From Anseongella ginsenosidimutans (GTDB lineage: Bacteria > Bacteroidota > Bacteroidia > Sphingobacteriales > Sphingobacteriaceae), in the NCBI RefSeq assembly GCF_008033235.1, contig NZ_CP042432.1, positions 2,480,001-2,544,000 on the forward strand: a DNA stretch of 64,000 nt, read 5' to 3'. Below are positions 8,461-16,874 of this stretch, piece after piece (positions within the stretch are counted from its first letter, which is position 1; the number at the start of each line of letters is the position of its first letter). The notes below the pieces were generated by a model. It was not told the DNA's origin and did no database searches. It saw nothing but the letters and a program-made list of their open reading frames with translations. A program made the translations under genes and the position numbers.

Positions 8461-9040
8461 AGCTGGATGCGGAGCAGGGAAAGCAGGCGGCGCAGCAGAC
8501 CGCCCTGACCATACTTTCTACGATCAGGTCTAACCTGGGTTCACTTGATCGCGTCAAACGGGTGATCAAGGTGCTTGGCATGGTGAATTGCCCGCCGGAT
8601 TTCGGGCGGCATCCCTATGTTATCAACGGCTGCAGCGAATTGTTTGCTAAGATTTGGGGAACCGAAAGGGGCATTGGCGTCCGCAGCGCCGTAGGCATGG
8701 GCTCCCTGCCGGATAATATTCCCGTAGAAATAGAAGCGGTATTTGAACTGGGTCAGTAACCTGCACCCGGCTATTTCCATGCCTCGCGAAGAAAACGCAG
8801 CCAGTTCCCGTAAAAAATATTCTCTATATCGTCAGGGGAGTACCCGCGCTTTTGCAGCAAATCACCGAGTTTCCGTAAGTCGGCAATCGTTTCCAGGTCG
8901 TAAGGAGACTGTTCCTTGCCAAAAGCCCCGTCCAGGTCGCTTCCGATTGCGATATGTTTACTGTTGCCGGCTATCTGGCAGATATGATCGTAATGGTCGA
9001 TCAGTTTTTCAAGGCTAATCCCGCTTTCCGCCGGCTTATT
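8459..9040. repeat. Right copy of ~580-bp direct repeat flanking the IS
   Basis: Matches 6041-6622. It carries the 3' fragment of the RidA-like gene followed by the 3' end of the complete dipeptidase gene. The latter continues past the repeat boundary at 9040 to its start at 9862. Confidence 0.93.
8461..8759 (+). pseudogene. Duplicated 3' fragment of the RidA-like gene
   Basis: The last 299 bp of the RidA-like coding sequence (matching 6043-6341), cut at its 5' side by the right end of the IS. It keeps the original stop codon at 8757-8759. It encodes the C-terminal half with GVRSAVGMGSLPDN but lacks the first half of the fold. It is a by-product of the insertion. Confidence 0.84.
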
Positions 9041-9862
9041 AATCCCGCGTTCCCAATCGTTCATCAACATCCAGCAATCCAGTACACCTCCGATAACGGC
9101 GCCCCGTTCAATGAGGATCCGGATCTGCTCGTCGGTCAGCTGCCGCTGGTGATTTACCAGGGCCCGGCAATTGTGATGGCTGGCCCAAACCGGCCCCTTA
9201 TAAAGTTTTGTGGCTTCGTTAAATCCCTTGTCGGTAAGATGGGTCACATCCAGGATCATCTGAAGATTGTCCATTTCCCGAAGCAGATCTTTGCCCGTTT
9301 CGGTGAATCCTTCCGTCATGCCGGTGCCGGGGGCATAACGGCCGGGACCATAATGGGCCGGCCCGCAGGCCCGCAGCCCCTTTTCATAAGCTTTTTCCAG
9401 ATATGAAAGGTTTACCAGGGAGTCGGCGCCTTCCAGGCTCAGGATATAGCCCAGTGGTTTTTGCTCCGCCGGCAGGGACTCATCCGCCCAGCGTGTCAAA
9501 TGTTTTTCCAGGCCCGCCGCCCCGGTGATCTGTACCATTTCTCCAAGGTCTTCCATAGCCCGGTACCAGGCCAGCTGAGCCTGCGTAATACCCCAGGCTA
9601 TTTCCGGTGAGTTCCAGCCAGGCAAGCTGCTCCCTGGCGCTACGAAACGCGCGATCTGTGTGGCCACCACCAGGCCCACGTTTCCTTTGCGGAGTTCCGG
9701 AAAAGCCACCGTTCCGTTTCCGCGATCCGGCTTGTCGCCCATGCCGCTTTCGCGTTGCCTTATTTCGAAAACCGGTTTGCGCAGATCCCTGTTCCATTCA
9801 ATAGCGTTCATGGCCAGGTCCAGGTGGGCATCGATCAAAAAATTGTTCATCGTTCCAGGCAT
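8771..9862 (-). CDS. Membrane dipeptidase (peptidase M19)
   Basis: A protein of 363 residues (359 if it starts at the ATG at 9850, MNNFLIDAHLDLAMN, which fits the family better). M19 metal-binding features are present: the HxD of IDAHLDLAMN near the N-terminus, Glu in YILSLEGADSL (about residue 130), ILDVTHLTDKGF and WASHHNCRAL (His ligands), and the C-terminal IAIGSDLDGAFG. The family hydrolyses dipeptides, often with a D-residue in the second position, using two zinc ions. No signal peptide is evident. Convergent with the RidA-like gene in the ancestral arrangement, it supports a link to amino-acid use with the GntP-type permease. Its last 270 bp lie within the IS-generated repeat, but the gene is intact. 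Confidence 0.9.
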   Translation of the reverse strand: MPGTMNNFLIDAHLDLAMNAIEWNRDLRKPVFEIRQRESGMGDKPDRGNGTVAFPELRKGNVGLVVATQIARFVAPGSSLPGWNSPEIAWGITQAQLAWYRAMEDLGEMVQITGAAGLEKHLTRWADESLPAEQKPLGYILSLEGADSLVNLSYLEKAYEKGLRACGPAHYGPGRYAPGTGMTEGFTETGKDLLREMDNLQMILDVTHLTDKGFNEATKLYKGPVWASHHNCRALVNHQRQLTDEQIRILIERGAVIGGVLDCWMLMNDWERGINKPAESGISLEKLIDHYDHICQIAGNSKHIAIGSDLDGAFGKEQSPYDLETIADLRKLGDLLQKRGYSPDDIENIFYGNWLRFLREAWK

Positions 9863-9967
9863 TTCTGACTGATTGTAAAGTAAAGCTAAAGGTACGGAGG
9901 ATCGCCGCCCGGCGCAAGGAAAACTATATAACTACAAGTGTTTCAGACAGGCTCCCATCATGTCGCA

Positions 9968-10717
9968 TTATAACGACCTCATTCGCTCTATAAACGCCTC
10001 CCTTTTTTTTGGTGAAATGCTGATCTGGGAATTGTTGTTCATGAGGATATAACCGCCTTCGCTTTTTACAAGGCTTTTCACTTCCCGCAAATTAATTAGA
10101 AAACGGTTGTGTACGCGCAGGAACTCGTGGTCTGTGAGCATGTTTTCGTACTCTTTCAGGTTTTTGCTCACCAGGAGAGAGGATCCGCTCTTCAGGTAAA
10201 ATTGTGTGTAGGAGCCGCTGGCCTCGCAGTAGAGGATGTCCTGGATGCTGATGAACTCCATGCTTTCCTGAGTGCCCAGGCAAATCTTCCTGTCCCCTTC
10301 AGGGCGGGCGTTTATATTTTCAAGCAGGGCCCTCAGTTTTTCGCTTTGAAGGGCGGCGCCTTTATGTTCTTTAGCTTTTTCCACCGCTTGCTGTAATTCC
10401 GGAATGTCAATGGGCTTCAGCAGGTAGTCGACCGAGCTGAATTTTATGGCCTTTATGGCGTAGTGTTCGAAAGCAGTGGTAAATACGACGTCAAAATGCA
10501 GTTCCTGAAGGCTATTCAGGACATCGAAGCCGGTCCCTGTTTGTAGCTCGATATCAAGGAATACCAGGTCTGGTTTTGTTTGTGGAATTACTGCGCAGGC
10601 TTCGTCCACGGAGCCTGCTACGCCGGCAACCTCTACGCCTGTGCAAAATTCCGACAGCAGGTTTTTCAGGGTTTCCCGGCTATGTTTTTCGTCTTCTACG
10701 ATTACCGCGCGTATCAT
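9968..10717 (-). CDS. LytTR-type response regulator
   Basis: A protein of 249 residues. Residues 1-120 form a receiver domain with acidic pocket Glu8-Asp9 and phosphoacceptor Asp55 in DLVFLDIELQTGTG, followed by the Lys of YLLKPIDIPELQQA. Residues about 140-249 form a LytTR DNA-binding domain (FISIQDILYCEASGSYTQFY, FLRVHNRFLINLREVKSLVK). Phosphorylation by a LytS-type kinase would control binding to direct-repeat promoter sites. The upstream kinase gene ends 1 nt before its ATG, so this is the last gene of a three-gene signalling operon. Confidence 0.94.
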   Translation of the reverse strand: MIRAVIVEDEKHSRETLKNLLSEFCTGVEVAGVAGSVDEACAVIPQTKPDLVFLDIELQTGTGFDVLNSLQELHFDVVFTTAFEHYAIKAIKFSSVDYLLKPIDIPELQQAVEKAKEHKGAALQSEKLRALLENINARPEGDRKICLGTQESMEFISIQDILYCEASGSYTQFYLKSGSSLLVSKNLKEYENMLTDHEFLRVHNRFLINLREVKSLVKSEGGYILMNNNSQISISPKKREAFIERMRSL

Positions 10718-10718
10718 G

Positions 10719-12755
10719 TTATAATTCTTGTTTTGGAATGTTTATTTCCACCCTGGTGCCGGATGCTTTTCCCGTTTCATCCCTGAGGTCTGTGTAATGG
10801 ACCCCTGCTTTCCGGCCGTTACTTCCGGCGAGGGTCCCGAGCCGCTGCCTGGTCAGAAAAATACCCCTCGAGGGTGTTCTCCCAACCTGTTTACGGTTAA
10901 GGCGTTCGGATTCCTCGCGGCCGATGCCGTTGTCGGTAAGGGAAACGGCAATGTATTCGTCATGATCATTAATATTCAGAGTCAGTTTCCGGCTTCCTTT
11001 CCGGGGCATTAATCCGTGCAGGATGGCGTTTTCCACGAAAGGCTGAATGATCATGGCGGGCACTTCCAGCATTTCAGCATCCAGCCGGTCATCCAGGTTT
11101 ATTTCATAGATGAATTCCTCGTCAAACCGGAGGGCTTCCAGTTCCAGATAAATGCCGAGGAACTCAATTTCATCTTTAAGCGTCATGTTCGTGCTGACGG
11201 AAGTTTCGAGGACCTGTCTCAGCATGGTCGAAAAAAGGGAGAGATAATGCAGAGAGGCCTTCTTGTCATTGGAGGTAATGAAATGCTGAATGGCGCTAAG
11301 CGCGTTGAAAATAAAATGGGGATTGATTTGCGCCCGGAGCATCCGATTTTCAAGCTGCCCGTTCATCTCCTCTATTTCCGCCTTCTGTTTAGTAATAAGT
11401 TCGTTCCGGGCCTGGAGTTCGTCCGAATATTTCAGGCGCTGCCGGTACTTCTGGTAATAAAGTAAGCCGGCCGGCAGCAGGAAGGCGCACGCGATCCCCA
11501 GTATCCATTTCCAGCGGTTACCTGCTGCTAATTGCCGGTTAAGAAAGGCCATTTCCAGCGTTTGTGCCTTCAGTTCCCTTTCTTTTTCATCCACTTCCAT
11601 GATCACTTGCTGACTTTTGTAGGTTCTTGTCTTGTCCTGGTTGAACAGGCTGTCCTGCAGCGCGTCGTACTGTTTGTAATGATCCAGGGCCTTTACCGGA
11701 TCGCCCGCTTTTTCATAGACATAGGAAAGCAGGCTTTGTGCGTCCGATCGTTTCTTAAGGCTCCGGATAGAATCGGCCAGGTGTTCTGCTTCAAGGGCCA
11801 GCCGGATACCCTCCCGGTAAGATCCCTGATCAGCCTTTATTTTTGCCAGGCTATACAAAATAGCGATCTTTTGCTGGGGCAGATTATAATTGTTTACCCG
11901 CGTCAATGATTGCTCGAGTATTTCCTCCGCCTTTGTCAGGTCTCCTTTTTTATAATACATCCACCCCATATTGGAAAGGGTATTCAGCGTCAAGTACGGA
12001 ATATGGTGCTGCCGGTAATAATCCAGGGCGGCCTGGTAATTTTCGATCGCCGGATCATACGACCCCTTGTTCGTGTGAATGTTCCCAATGTTTGAACGAA
12101 GGGTAGCCATATTTTTTCCGTAATCGTTTTTTCCGGAATCATTCTCCTGGTACCAGGCAAGGGCGCGGTTAAAGTACTCCAGCGCTTTTTCCGGCTCCCT
12201 CATCATATCGAAGAGAACGCCCAGGTTGTGATTAGTGGAGGCTATCCCCTCGGCGTCATTCAGGGTTTCGCAGATCCGCAGGCTTTTAGTATAGTTTTCA
12301 AGGCTGCGCGTGTACTCCCCCATGCGTTTGTAGACGACCCCCAGCATACCGTAGCTGATGCCGGCTTGATACGTAAAGTCTTTCTCAAGCGCCAGCTCCA
12401 ATGCCTGGTTGAAGTGAGCGATCGCCTCGGAATATTTATCCTGCATTCCGTAGGTAATTCCTGCACCGTTGTAGGCCCTGACAAGGCGAAGATCGTCCGG
12501 CAGCGACTTGCTTAACGCGATCGCTTCCTTAAAAGAAGCTTCGGACTTGTCAAAATCCTGAAGCCGGATCTTTCTGGCGAGCGTGAGCAGGGTTTCCAGG
12601 TAAGCGGTATCTTTTTTGGCATGGGCCTCCAGCGCCCCGGCAAGACTGTCCAATTCCCCGCGCGGTTGCTGGAATGCCGCGGCGCTTTCAGCGAAAAGTG
12701 CCAGGCATGCGGTCAGGCCCAGTAATTGCAACACTTCCAGGGAACGTGATCTCAT
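10719..12755 (-). CDS. TPR-containing LytS-type sensor histidine kinase
   Basis: I place the start at the ATG at 12755 (MRSRSLEVLQLLGLTACLAL), 1 nt after the previous stop; an upstream in-frame codon at 12815 would overlap that gene. It encodes 678 residues: an N-terminal export signal, about eight tetratricopeptide repeats (roughly residues 60-380), a membrane helix in KWILGIACAFLLPAGLLYY, a short coiled coil, then a His_kinase domain with the phospho-His in INPHFIFNALSAIQHFI and an intact ATPase (VENAILHG, LTDNGIGREES). The TPR part would be periplasmic, the kinase cytoplasmic. It is the probable phosphodonor of the LytTR regulator that follows. The signal sensed is not evident. Confidence 0.92.
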   Translation of the reverse strand: MRSRSLEVLQLLGLTACLALFAESAAAFQQPRGELDSLAGALEAHAKKDTAYLETLLTLARKIRLQDFDKSEASFKEAIALSKSLPDDLRLVRAYNGAGITYGMQDKYSEAIAHFNQALELALEKDFTYQAGISYGMLGVVYKRMGEYTRSLENYTKSLRICETLNDAEGIASTNHNLGVLFDMMREPEKALEYFNRALAWYQENDSGKNDYGKNMATLRSNIGNIHTNKGSYDPAIENYQAALDYYRQHHIPYLTLNTLSNMGWMYYKKGDLTKAEEILEQSLTRVNNYNLPQQKIAILYSLAKIKADQGSYREGIRLALEAEHLADSIRSLKKRSDAQSLLSYVYEKAGDPVKALDHYKQYDALQDSLFNQDKTRTYKSQQVIMEVDEKERELKAQTLEMAFLNRQLAAGNRWKWILGIACAFLLPAGLLYYQKYRQRLKYSDELQARNELITKQKAEIEEMNGQLENRMLRAQINPHFIFNALSAIQHFITSNDKKASLHYLSLFSTMLRQVLETSVSTNMTLKDEIEFLGIYLELEALRFDEEFIYEINLDDRLDAEMLEVPAMIIQPFVENAILHGLMPRKGSRKLTLNINDHDEYIAVSLTDNGIGREESERLNRKQVGRTPSRGIFLTRQRLGTLAGSNGRKAGVHYTDLRDETGKASGTRVEINIPKQEL

Positions 12756-12756
12756 A

Positions 12757-13935
12757 TCAGTCAGTAATTGGTAAGCTGATCTGGACTTTTTTAATAGAGA
12801 GCCCCTTCGCGGCAAGATGCCTGAGATGCTTTCTCTTCTTTATGCCGAATCCCTTCAGGCGATTGAGCAAATCAACCTGCTCTTCCCAGGTCGCCATGTT
12901 TTGTCTGTAGTTCATCAGCCTGTTCTTTGCATTCCCGGCGGCGGAAGTGTAAAGCGCCGTTACCTTCAGGTTCCCATTCTGAACCGCTATCTTTATTTTC
13001 ACGCTTCCACTGCCTTCGTTGTCAAAAACGGCATTCTCCAGTACATGTTCCGTAAAAGAGCCGAGGATCATGTTCGGTATTTTCATGGCAGCTTCGTAAT
13101 CACTCACGGCTGAATGGAATTTGTATCCGAACTTACCGGTATAGCGCATGGATTGAAGGTCAAGGTAATGGCGCATCAGATTCAGTTCTTCGCCAATGCT
13201 CACCGTATCCTGCTCGAAGTTGCCCAGGTAATACCTGATCAGCCGGCTCAGCGTGGTCAGGTATAACAGGGCATATTTTCGTTCGCCGGTGGTAATGAAG
13301 AATTGGATGGAATTGATGGCATTGAACAGGAAATGAGGATTCATCTGGGTTCTCAGCGCCTGTATTTTCAGCGCCAGCAGTTCCTTCTGGATGCTCAGCA
13401 AATGCTGCTCTTTTTCCCTGGCGGCTCTTTCGGCGCGTACTTTGCTGATCTTCACCGCATAGATTGAAGCGATGGCCTCTAGGATCTTCAAATGCTGCCG
13501 GGTAAAAAAGTTCTTCTCGGAATGCTCGCAATCGATGACGCCGAAAACCTTTCCATCCACGATGACGGGAACGGTTATTTCCGAAAACCTGCGCTTATCG
13601 TCCACAATGTACCGTTCATCCAGGGAAGTGTCGTGTATCAATTCCGACCGGGCATGTTTCGCGGCCGAGCCCGTGATCCCTTTCCCGATGGGAATGAAGA
13701 TGGGGTCGGAGATCTCAAATTCCTGTGGGTTTTTGGGACCGTATGCCGCTTTCTGAACCAGCAGTTCGTTATGTTCGTCTACGAAATAAACCACGCAGTC
13801 TTCGAATCCAAGCTTGGAAATACAGTTCTTGGCAAGGTCCCAGGCGATCTCTTCTTCCGTATTCTGACCAAGTATTGAATTGGTAAAATAGATCAGGATA
13901 TCCTCAAACTCACTATTGGTATAGGTCCTTGCCAT
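12757..13935 (-). CDS. GAF-domain LytS-type histidine kinase with degenerate ATPase domain
   Basis: The start chosen is the ATG at 13935 (MARTYTNSEFEDILIYFTNS), giving 392 residues; the open frame extends 40 codons further upstream. Residues about 15-160 form a GAF domain (VVYFVDEHNELLVQKAAYG, PIGKGITGSAAK, ITVPVIVDGKVFGVIDCEH). A coiled coil leads into a His_kinase domain with a normal phospho-His box, MNPHFLFNAINSIQFFI, and a dimerisation segment. The C-terminal ATPase part has a recognisable N-box (HVLENAVFDNEGSG) but no DNGxG box; that position reads LYTSAAGNAKNRLMN, and no later glycine-rich lid is visible. It may be unable to bind ATP and act as a partner of the next kinase. It is cytosolic and first in the operon, ending 1 nt before the next ATG. 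Confidence 0.87.
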   Translation of the reverse strand: MARTYTNSEFEDILIYFTNSILGQNTEEEIAWDLAKNCISKLGFEDCVVYFVDEHNELLVQKAAYGPKNPQEFEISDPIFIPIGKGITGSAAKHARSELIHDTSLDERYIVDDKRRFSEITVPVIVDGKVFGVIDCEHSEKNFFTRQHLKILEAIASIYAVKISKVRAERAAREKEQHLLSIQKELLALKIQALRTQMNPHFLFNAINSIQFFITTGERKYALLYLTTLSRLIRYYLGNFEQDTVSIGEELNLMRHYLDLQSMRYTGKFGYKFHSAVSDYEAAMKIPNMILGSFTEHVLENAVFDNEGSGSVKIKIAVQNGNLKVTALYTSAAGNAKNRLMNYRQNMATWEEQVDLLNRLKGFGIKKRKHLRHLAAKGLSIKKVQISLPITD

Positions 13936-14061
13936 ATTGTTAATGAAAATACAGAATTGTTCTGTTAAAATGAAAAGCCCAATGCCGAAACCTACGGACA
14001 AGGAATCCTGGTTTCCGGATGCCCTGCACCCAACATTCCCCTGCCCGTAGATCAAAGGCGC

Positions 14062-15576
14062 TCACGGTGCCAAAAATTGCTGCATCGTTGCCACGGTATA
14101 AGTACCGCCCTCCTTCACCGTTTTTCCTGTTCTACCGCTACGGGCTTTAATATAGTCTCCGTACCCCTTCAGATGATCGTAATCACGGATCAACAGGTTA
14201 ACATCAGCTTCGGCAAATACCAGATTAGCGTTAGTGAATTTGGAAAAGGCCTTGGTAAGCTCCGAAGGTATTTTGGGGAAGCTGATATTTCCATCTTCCG
14301 AATAGCAGGCCCAGGAAAACTCAAACCCGTTGTTGGAAACAGAATATCTGCTGAATACCATGTCATGCGGGCCGCCGTTGATGCTGATGCCAATATCGCT
14401 TAGCTTATGGCTTTTCAGCTGAGCGCTCAAATCCAGTAACTCGGGCTTGGAGATCACGTTCGCATAAGACTCCATGTAATGGATTTTATGGTTGATGGAG
14501 AAGGAGATTGAATGGGAAAAATGGTCAAAGACGGCCGCTTTATGAGGCAGATGGTAAGAGGTCTGGTACGAAGGTATTAATCCCTGCTGATCTCTGAAAA
14601 GTGTCACGGCCGGCGCATCCGGCCCGGGAGCAAGGTGTCCAGACACGGACACGTTGACATTGTCCAGCTTCTGGGCGATCGTTAGCTCGTGCAGTTCCAT
14701 TTCGAAGTTCGTTTTTGAGAGCGAAGTGACAGCGCCGCCGTCTTTAAGGCCTTCAATGATCTTGTAAAGCCCCTTCTTACCTTGACGAAGGTACAGGTAA
14801 CCTACATCCATGTTCTCATAAATACTGACCTTGTAAACGTAGTCTTTATTCAGTGTCTTGCCAACATAATTGGCATAATTATACCGGTCGTGCGGCGGAA
14901 TATTCGTGAACTTCATGGACGAAGTACCGGTCTTCTTTCCTCTTTTATCGGTGCTGATGGGCGCGAATTTTCCGGGGCTTAGCTTTGTAAAAGTAGTTAT
15001 GCTGCCTAACATCGGGTTGGCATAGGTAAAATGAACATCAAACCGTTCATCATTGAATTCCTCCGGCCGCATCGCCGCTTTCTTGTAAGGAAGCGATTCG
15101 ATCTGGTCGAAATACAATAACTCGCCTTTTTCTCCGGTGATAAACGTAAAGTATTTATAGTTCGGGCTCATCGGCAGGAAGCGCGCATGCAAGTCGTAGG
15201 CGATCAACGTATTCATGACTTCCACCTTTTTTTCGGATTCAGAAGCAGCGTCCATTTCGTCGGTCACGACGGTCTTCAGAATAACTTCACCGTCCGGGAA
15301 TTTCCTCGTATCCCAGGTAAACTCATAAGGTGCTTTCGCATCGCTTCCTATCAGTTCATTGTTAGCATACAGGTCCACCGAGACAATTTTTCCATCTGTA
15401 TCGGAAGCATCCACGACCACTTTTACCTCGTTCCATAGTTTTCCGGAAGCGCCTTCTATCTGCAGCGCTGCTTTTGGCGTCTGATTGGCCGGTTCCGGCA
15501 TCTCCTCCTTGCTCTTCTTGCAGGAGGCAAGGAGTGTTAATAGGACCATTGTGGTTAAAATGTCAAGCTTTTTCAT
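14062..15576 (-). CDS. Lipoprotein with bacterial Ig-like domain, function unknown
   Basis: A protein of 504 residues from the ATG at 15576 (another ATG lies two codons upstream). It has a clear lipoprotein signal (MKKLDILTTMVLLTLLASC). Residues about 35-120 look like a bacterial Ig-like domain (SGKLWNEVKVVVDASDTDG, SVDLYANNELIGSDAKAPY, FTWDTRKFPDGEVILKTVVT), of the kind found in surface adhesins and carbohydrate-active proteins. The remaining 380 residues are rich in beta-strand patterns and match no family I can name. It lies 126 nt downstream of the start of the signalling operon, same strand. A surface-exposed or periplasmic role is likely, but no reaction can be assigned. Confidence 0.78.
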   Translation of the reverse strand: MKKLDILTTMVLLTLLASCKKSKEEMPEPANQTPKAALQIEGASGKLWNEVKVVVDASDTDGKIVSVDLYANNELIGSDAKAPYEFTWDTRKFPDGEVILKTVVTDEMDAASESEKKVEVMNTLIAYDLHARFLPMSPNYKYFTFITGEKGELLYFDQIESLPYKKAAMRPEEFNDERFDVHFTYANPMLGSITTFTKLSPGKFAPISTDKRGKKTGTSSMKFTNIPPHDRYNYANYVGKTLNKDYVYKVSIYENMDVGYLYLRQGKKGLYKIIEGLKDGGAVTSLSKTNFEMELHELTIAQKLDNVNVSVSGHLAPGPDAPAVTLFRDQQGLIPSYQTSYHLPHKAAVFDHFSHSISFSINHKIHYMESYANVISKPELLDLSAQLKSHKLSDIGISINGGPHDMVFSRYSVSNNGFEFSWACYSEDGNISFPKIPSELTKAFSKFTNANLVFAEADVNLLIRDYDHLKGYGDYIKARSGRTGKTVKEGGTYTVATMQQFLAP

Positions 15577-15673
15577 ATTCATTAATTTAAATCCTGTTGC
15601 AAATAGAAGGGATCAGGTTCGGATCTGAGCCGGGAAATAGATGGTTGCCTGGGCACTATTGACGGAAGGGGCG

Positions 15674-15760
15674 TTTGAATTGACGAAAAGGGAAGATGGC
15701 CATTTCAGGTACATGGCCTCGTCTTCCCGTCAATTAGGAACCGTGTTTTGTCAATTCAAA
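15674..15760. repeat. Strong intergenic hairpin with alternative pairing partner
   Basis: In the divergent gap between two lipoprotein genes, 15678-15703 pairs with 15713-15735. AATTGACG pairs with the terminal CGTCAATT, GGGAAGA with TCTTCCC and GGCCAT with ATGGCC, leaving small bulges and a loop of about nine bases. The outer left sequence TTTGAATTGAC (15674-15684) has a second perfect partner, GTCAATTCAAA, at 15750-15760. Two mutually exclusive structures are therefore possible. No U-run follows the hairpin, so it is not an ordinary terminator. Confidence 0.62.
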
Positions 15761-15836
15761 GTCCGCATTGAAGCATTGTATGCCTCCCGGAAAACGGAAG
15801 CGGTTTATTTTAGCAGCCGTAATAAAAAAATATAGT

Positions 15837-16772
15837 ATGAAAAAATTATTTATCCTTTGCATTTCTTTCGCATTTCTTTTTTTATCGTGCGAAGAAGAAA
15901 CAAATGTTCCGCCCAAGGATCCGGAAACGGCGAACCCTGTAGCGCTGGCGCTGGATGATATAAAGCGGAACCGGCAATTGCTTGCCAAAGCCTGGGAAAC
16001 ATTGCCCGGAAGGTTGCCGGCGGATACCATCAAGCACCTGCGGAAAATATCGGAAAGCCGTGCCCAGTTTGTGCTTGAAATGGTGCAGCGAACCAAAGGC
16101 CTCTTTAAGGAAGTGATCAAAAGCAACAGCGACAGTAAAGCAGCGGATTATTATATTAAACTTCCCGATATTGATGGTGAAAGCCGGTCAATGGAGCTTT
16201 CACGGCTGTATGCCGAAGAATACCCGCTTGAAGAATTTGCCGCCCGGCTTACAAAGGCTGTGAAGGAAAGCAAAGCAAACAAGTGGGGCATTTTGGAGTC
16301 TTACGCGTCCCGGGATGGGAATACCCTCCCTATTCCCCAGGCAGAGGCGACTGTAAATGAAGATCAGATTCTGGCGGCGATACAAATAGGGGAAATCGTT
16401 GCAGACCCGTCAATGAGCGAGCAGGAACAGGAAACGGCTATTGCAGAATTGGTGGCCAAAGCCAATATCCCTCAGTTAATGAACGGGTTGCTCCTCCCGG
16501 CAGTACAGCATTACACCGACGAGCCTTCAAATGATCCGTTTATGAGTTGGTTGAATACAGAGGTCAACCCGGCCATAAACGGAGGGCTTAACCGCGACAT
16601 TATAAGGAGGGTAGCCGCGGCAGGTCTTGTGGCCAGTATCGAGTGTCTTGTTAACGATCAGTACACAAACGATAATCAAACGACCGCTTCGTGGCAGCTA
16701 CTGGAAGCCCGGTTCAATACCTCTCTGATATTTCTCTGGAATGAGGTGTGGGATCAGGTCCCGGAGCGGTAA
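15837..16772 (+). CDS. Lipoprotein of unknown function
   Basis: The start is the ATG at 15837 (MKKLFILCISFAFLFLSC), an ideal lipoprotein signal with Cys18; the open frame extends 23 codons further upstream without a plausible N-terminus. The mature 290-residue chain is mostly helical and charged: KRNRQLLAKAWETLPGRL, LRKISESRAQFVLEMVQRTK, DPSMSEQEQETAIAELVAKA. It has no motif I recognise. It is divergent from the Ig-domain lipoprotein across a structured 260-bp gap and is followed by a methyltransferase gene about 100 nt away. Probably anchored in the outer or inner membrane facing the periplasm. Confidence 0.75.
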   Translation: MKKLFILCISFAFLFLSCEEETNVPPKDPETANPVALALDDIKRNRQLLAKAWETLPGRLPADTIKHLRKISESRAQFVLEMVQRTKGLFKEVIKSNSDSKAADYYIKLPDIDGESRSMELSRLYAEEYPLEEFAARLTKAVKESKANKWGILESYASRDGNTLPIPQAEATVNEDQILAAIQIGEIVADPSMSEQEQETAIAELVAKANIPQLMNGLLLPAVQHYTDEPSNDPFMSWLNTEVNPAINGGLNRDIIRRVAAAGLVASIECLVNDQYTNDNQTTASWQLLEARFNTSLIFLWNEVWDQVPER

Positions 16773-16874
16773 GCGGATATTTAACAATGTAGATCCGAAC
16801 TGTATGCGTGCAAGGTTCTGTTGAAGATTTGCTATCTTAGGATGAACCGAACGCCTGGCTAAGTCAGAAAATCA

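Noticed and set aside
8562-8759. A separate small gene of 65 codons
   Set aside because: It is the copied 3' end of the RidA-like gene and starts at an arbitrary codon within it.
6041-9040. Composite transposon or ancient tandem gene duplication
   Set aside because: The repeats contain only 3' gene parts, are identical, meet the IS ends exactly and carry no IS copies themselves; target duplication by one IS explains everything.
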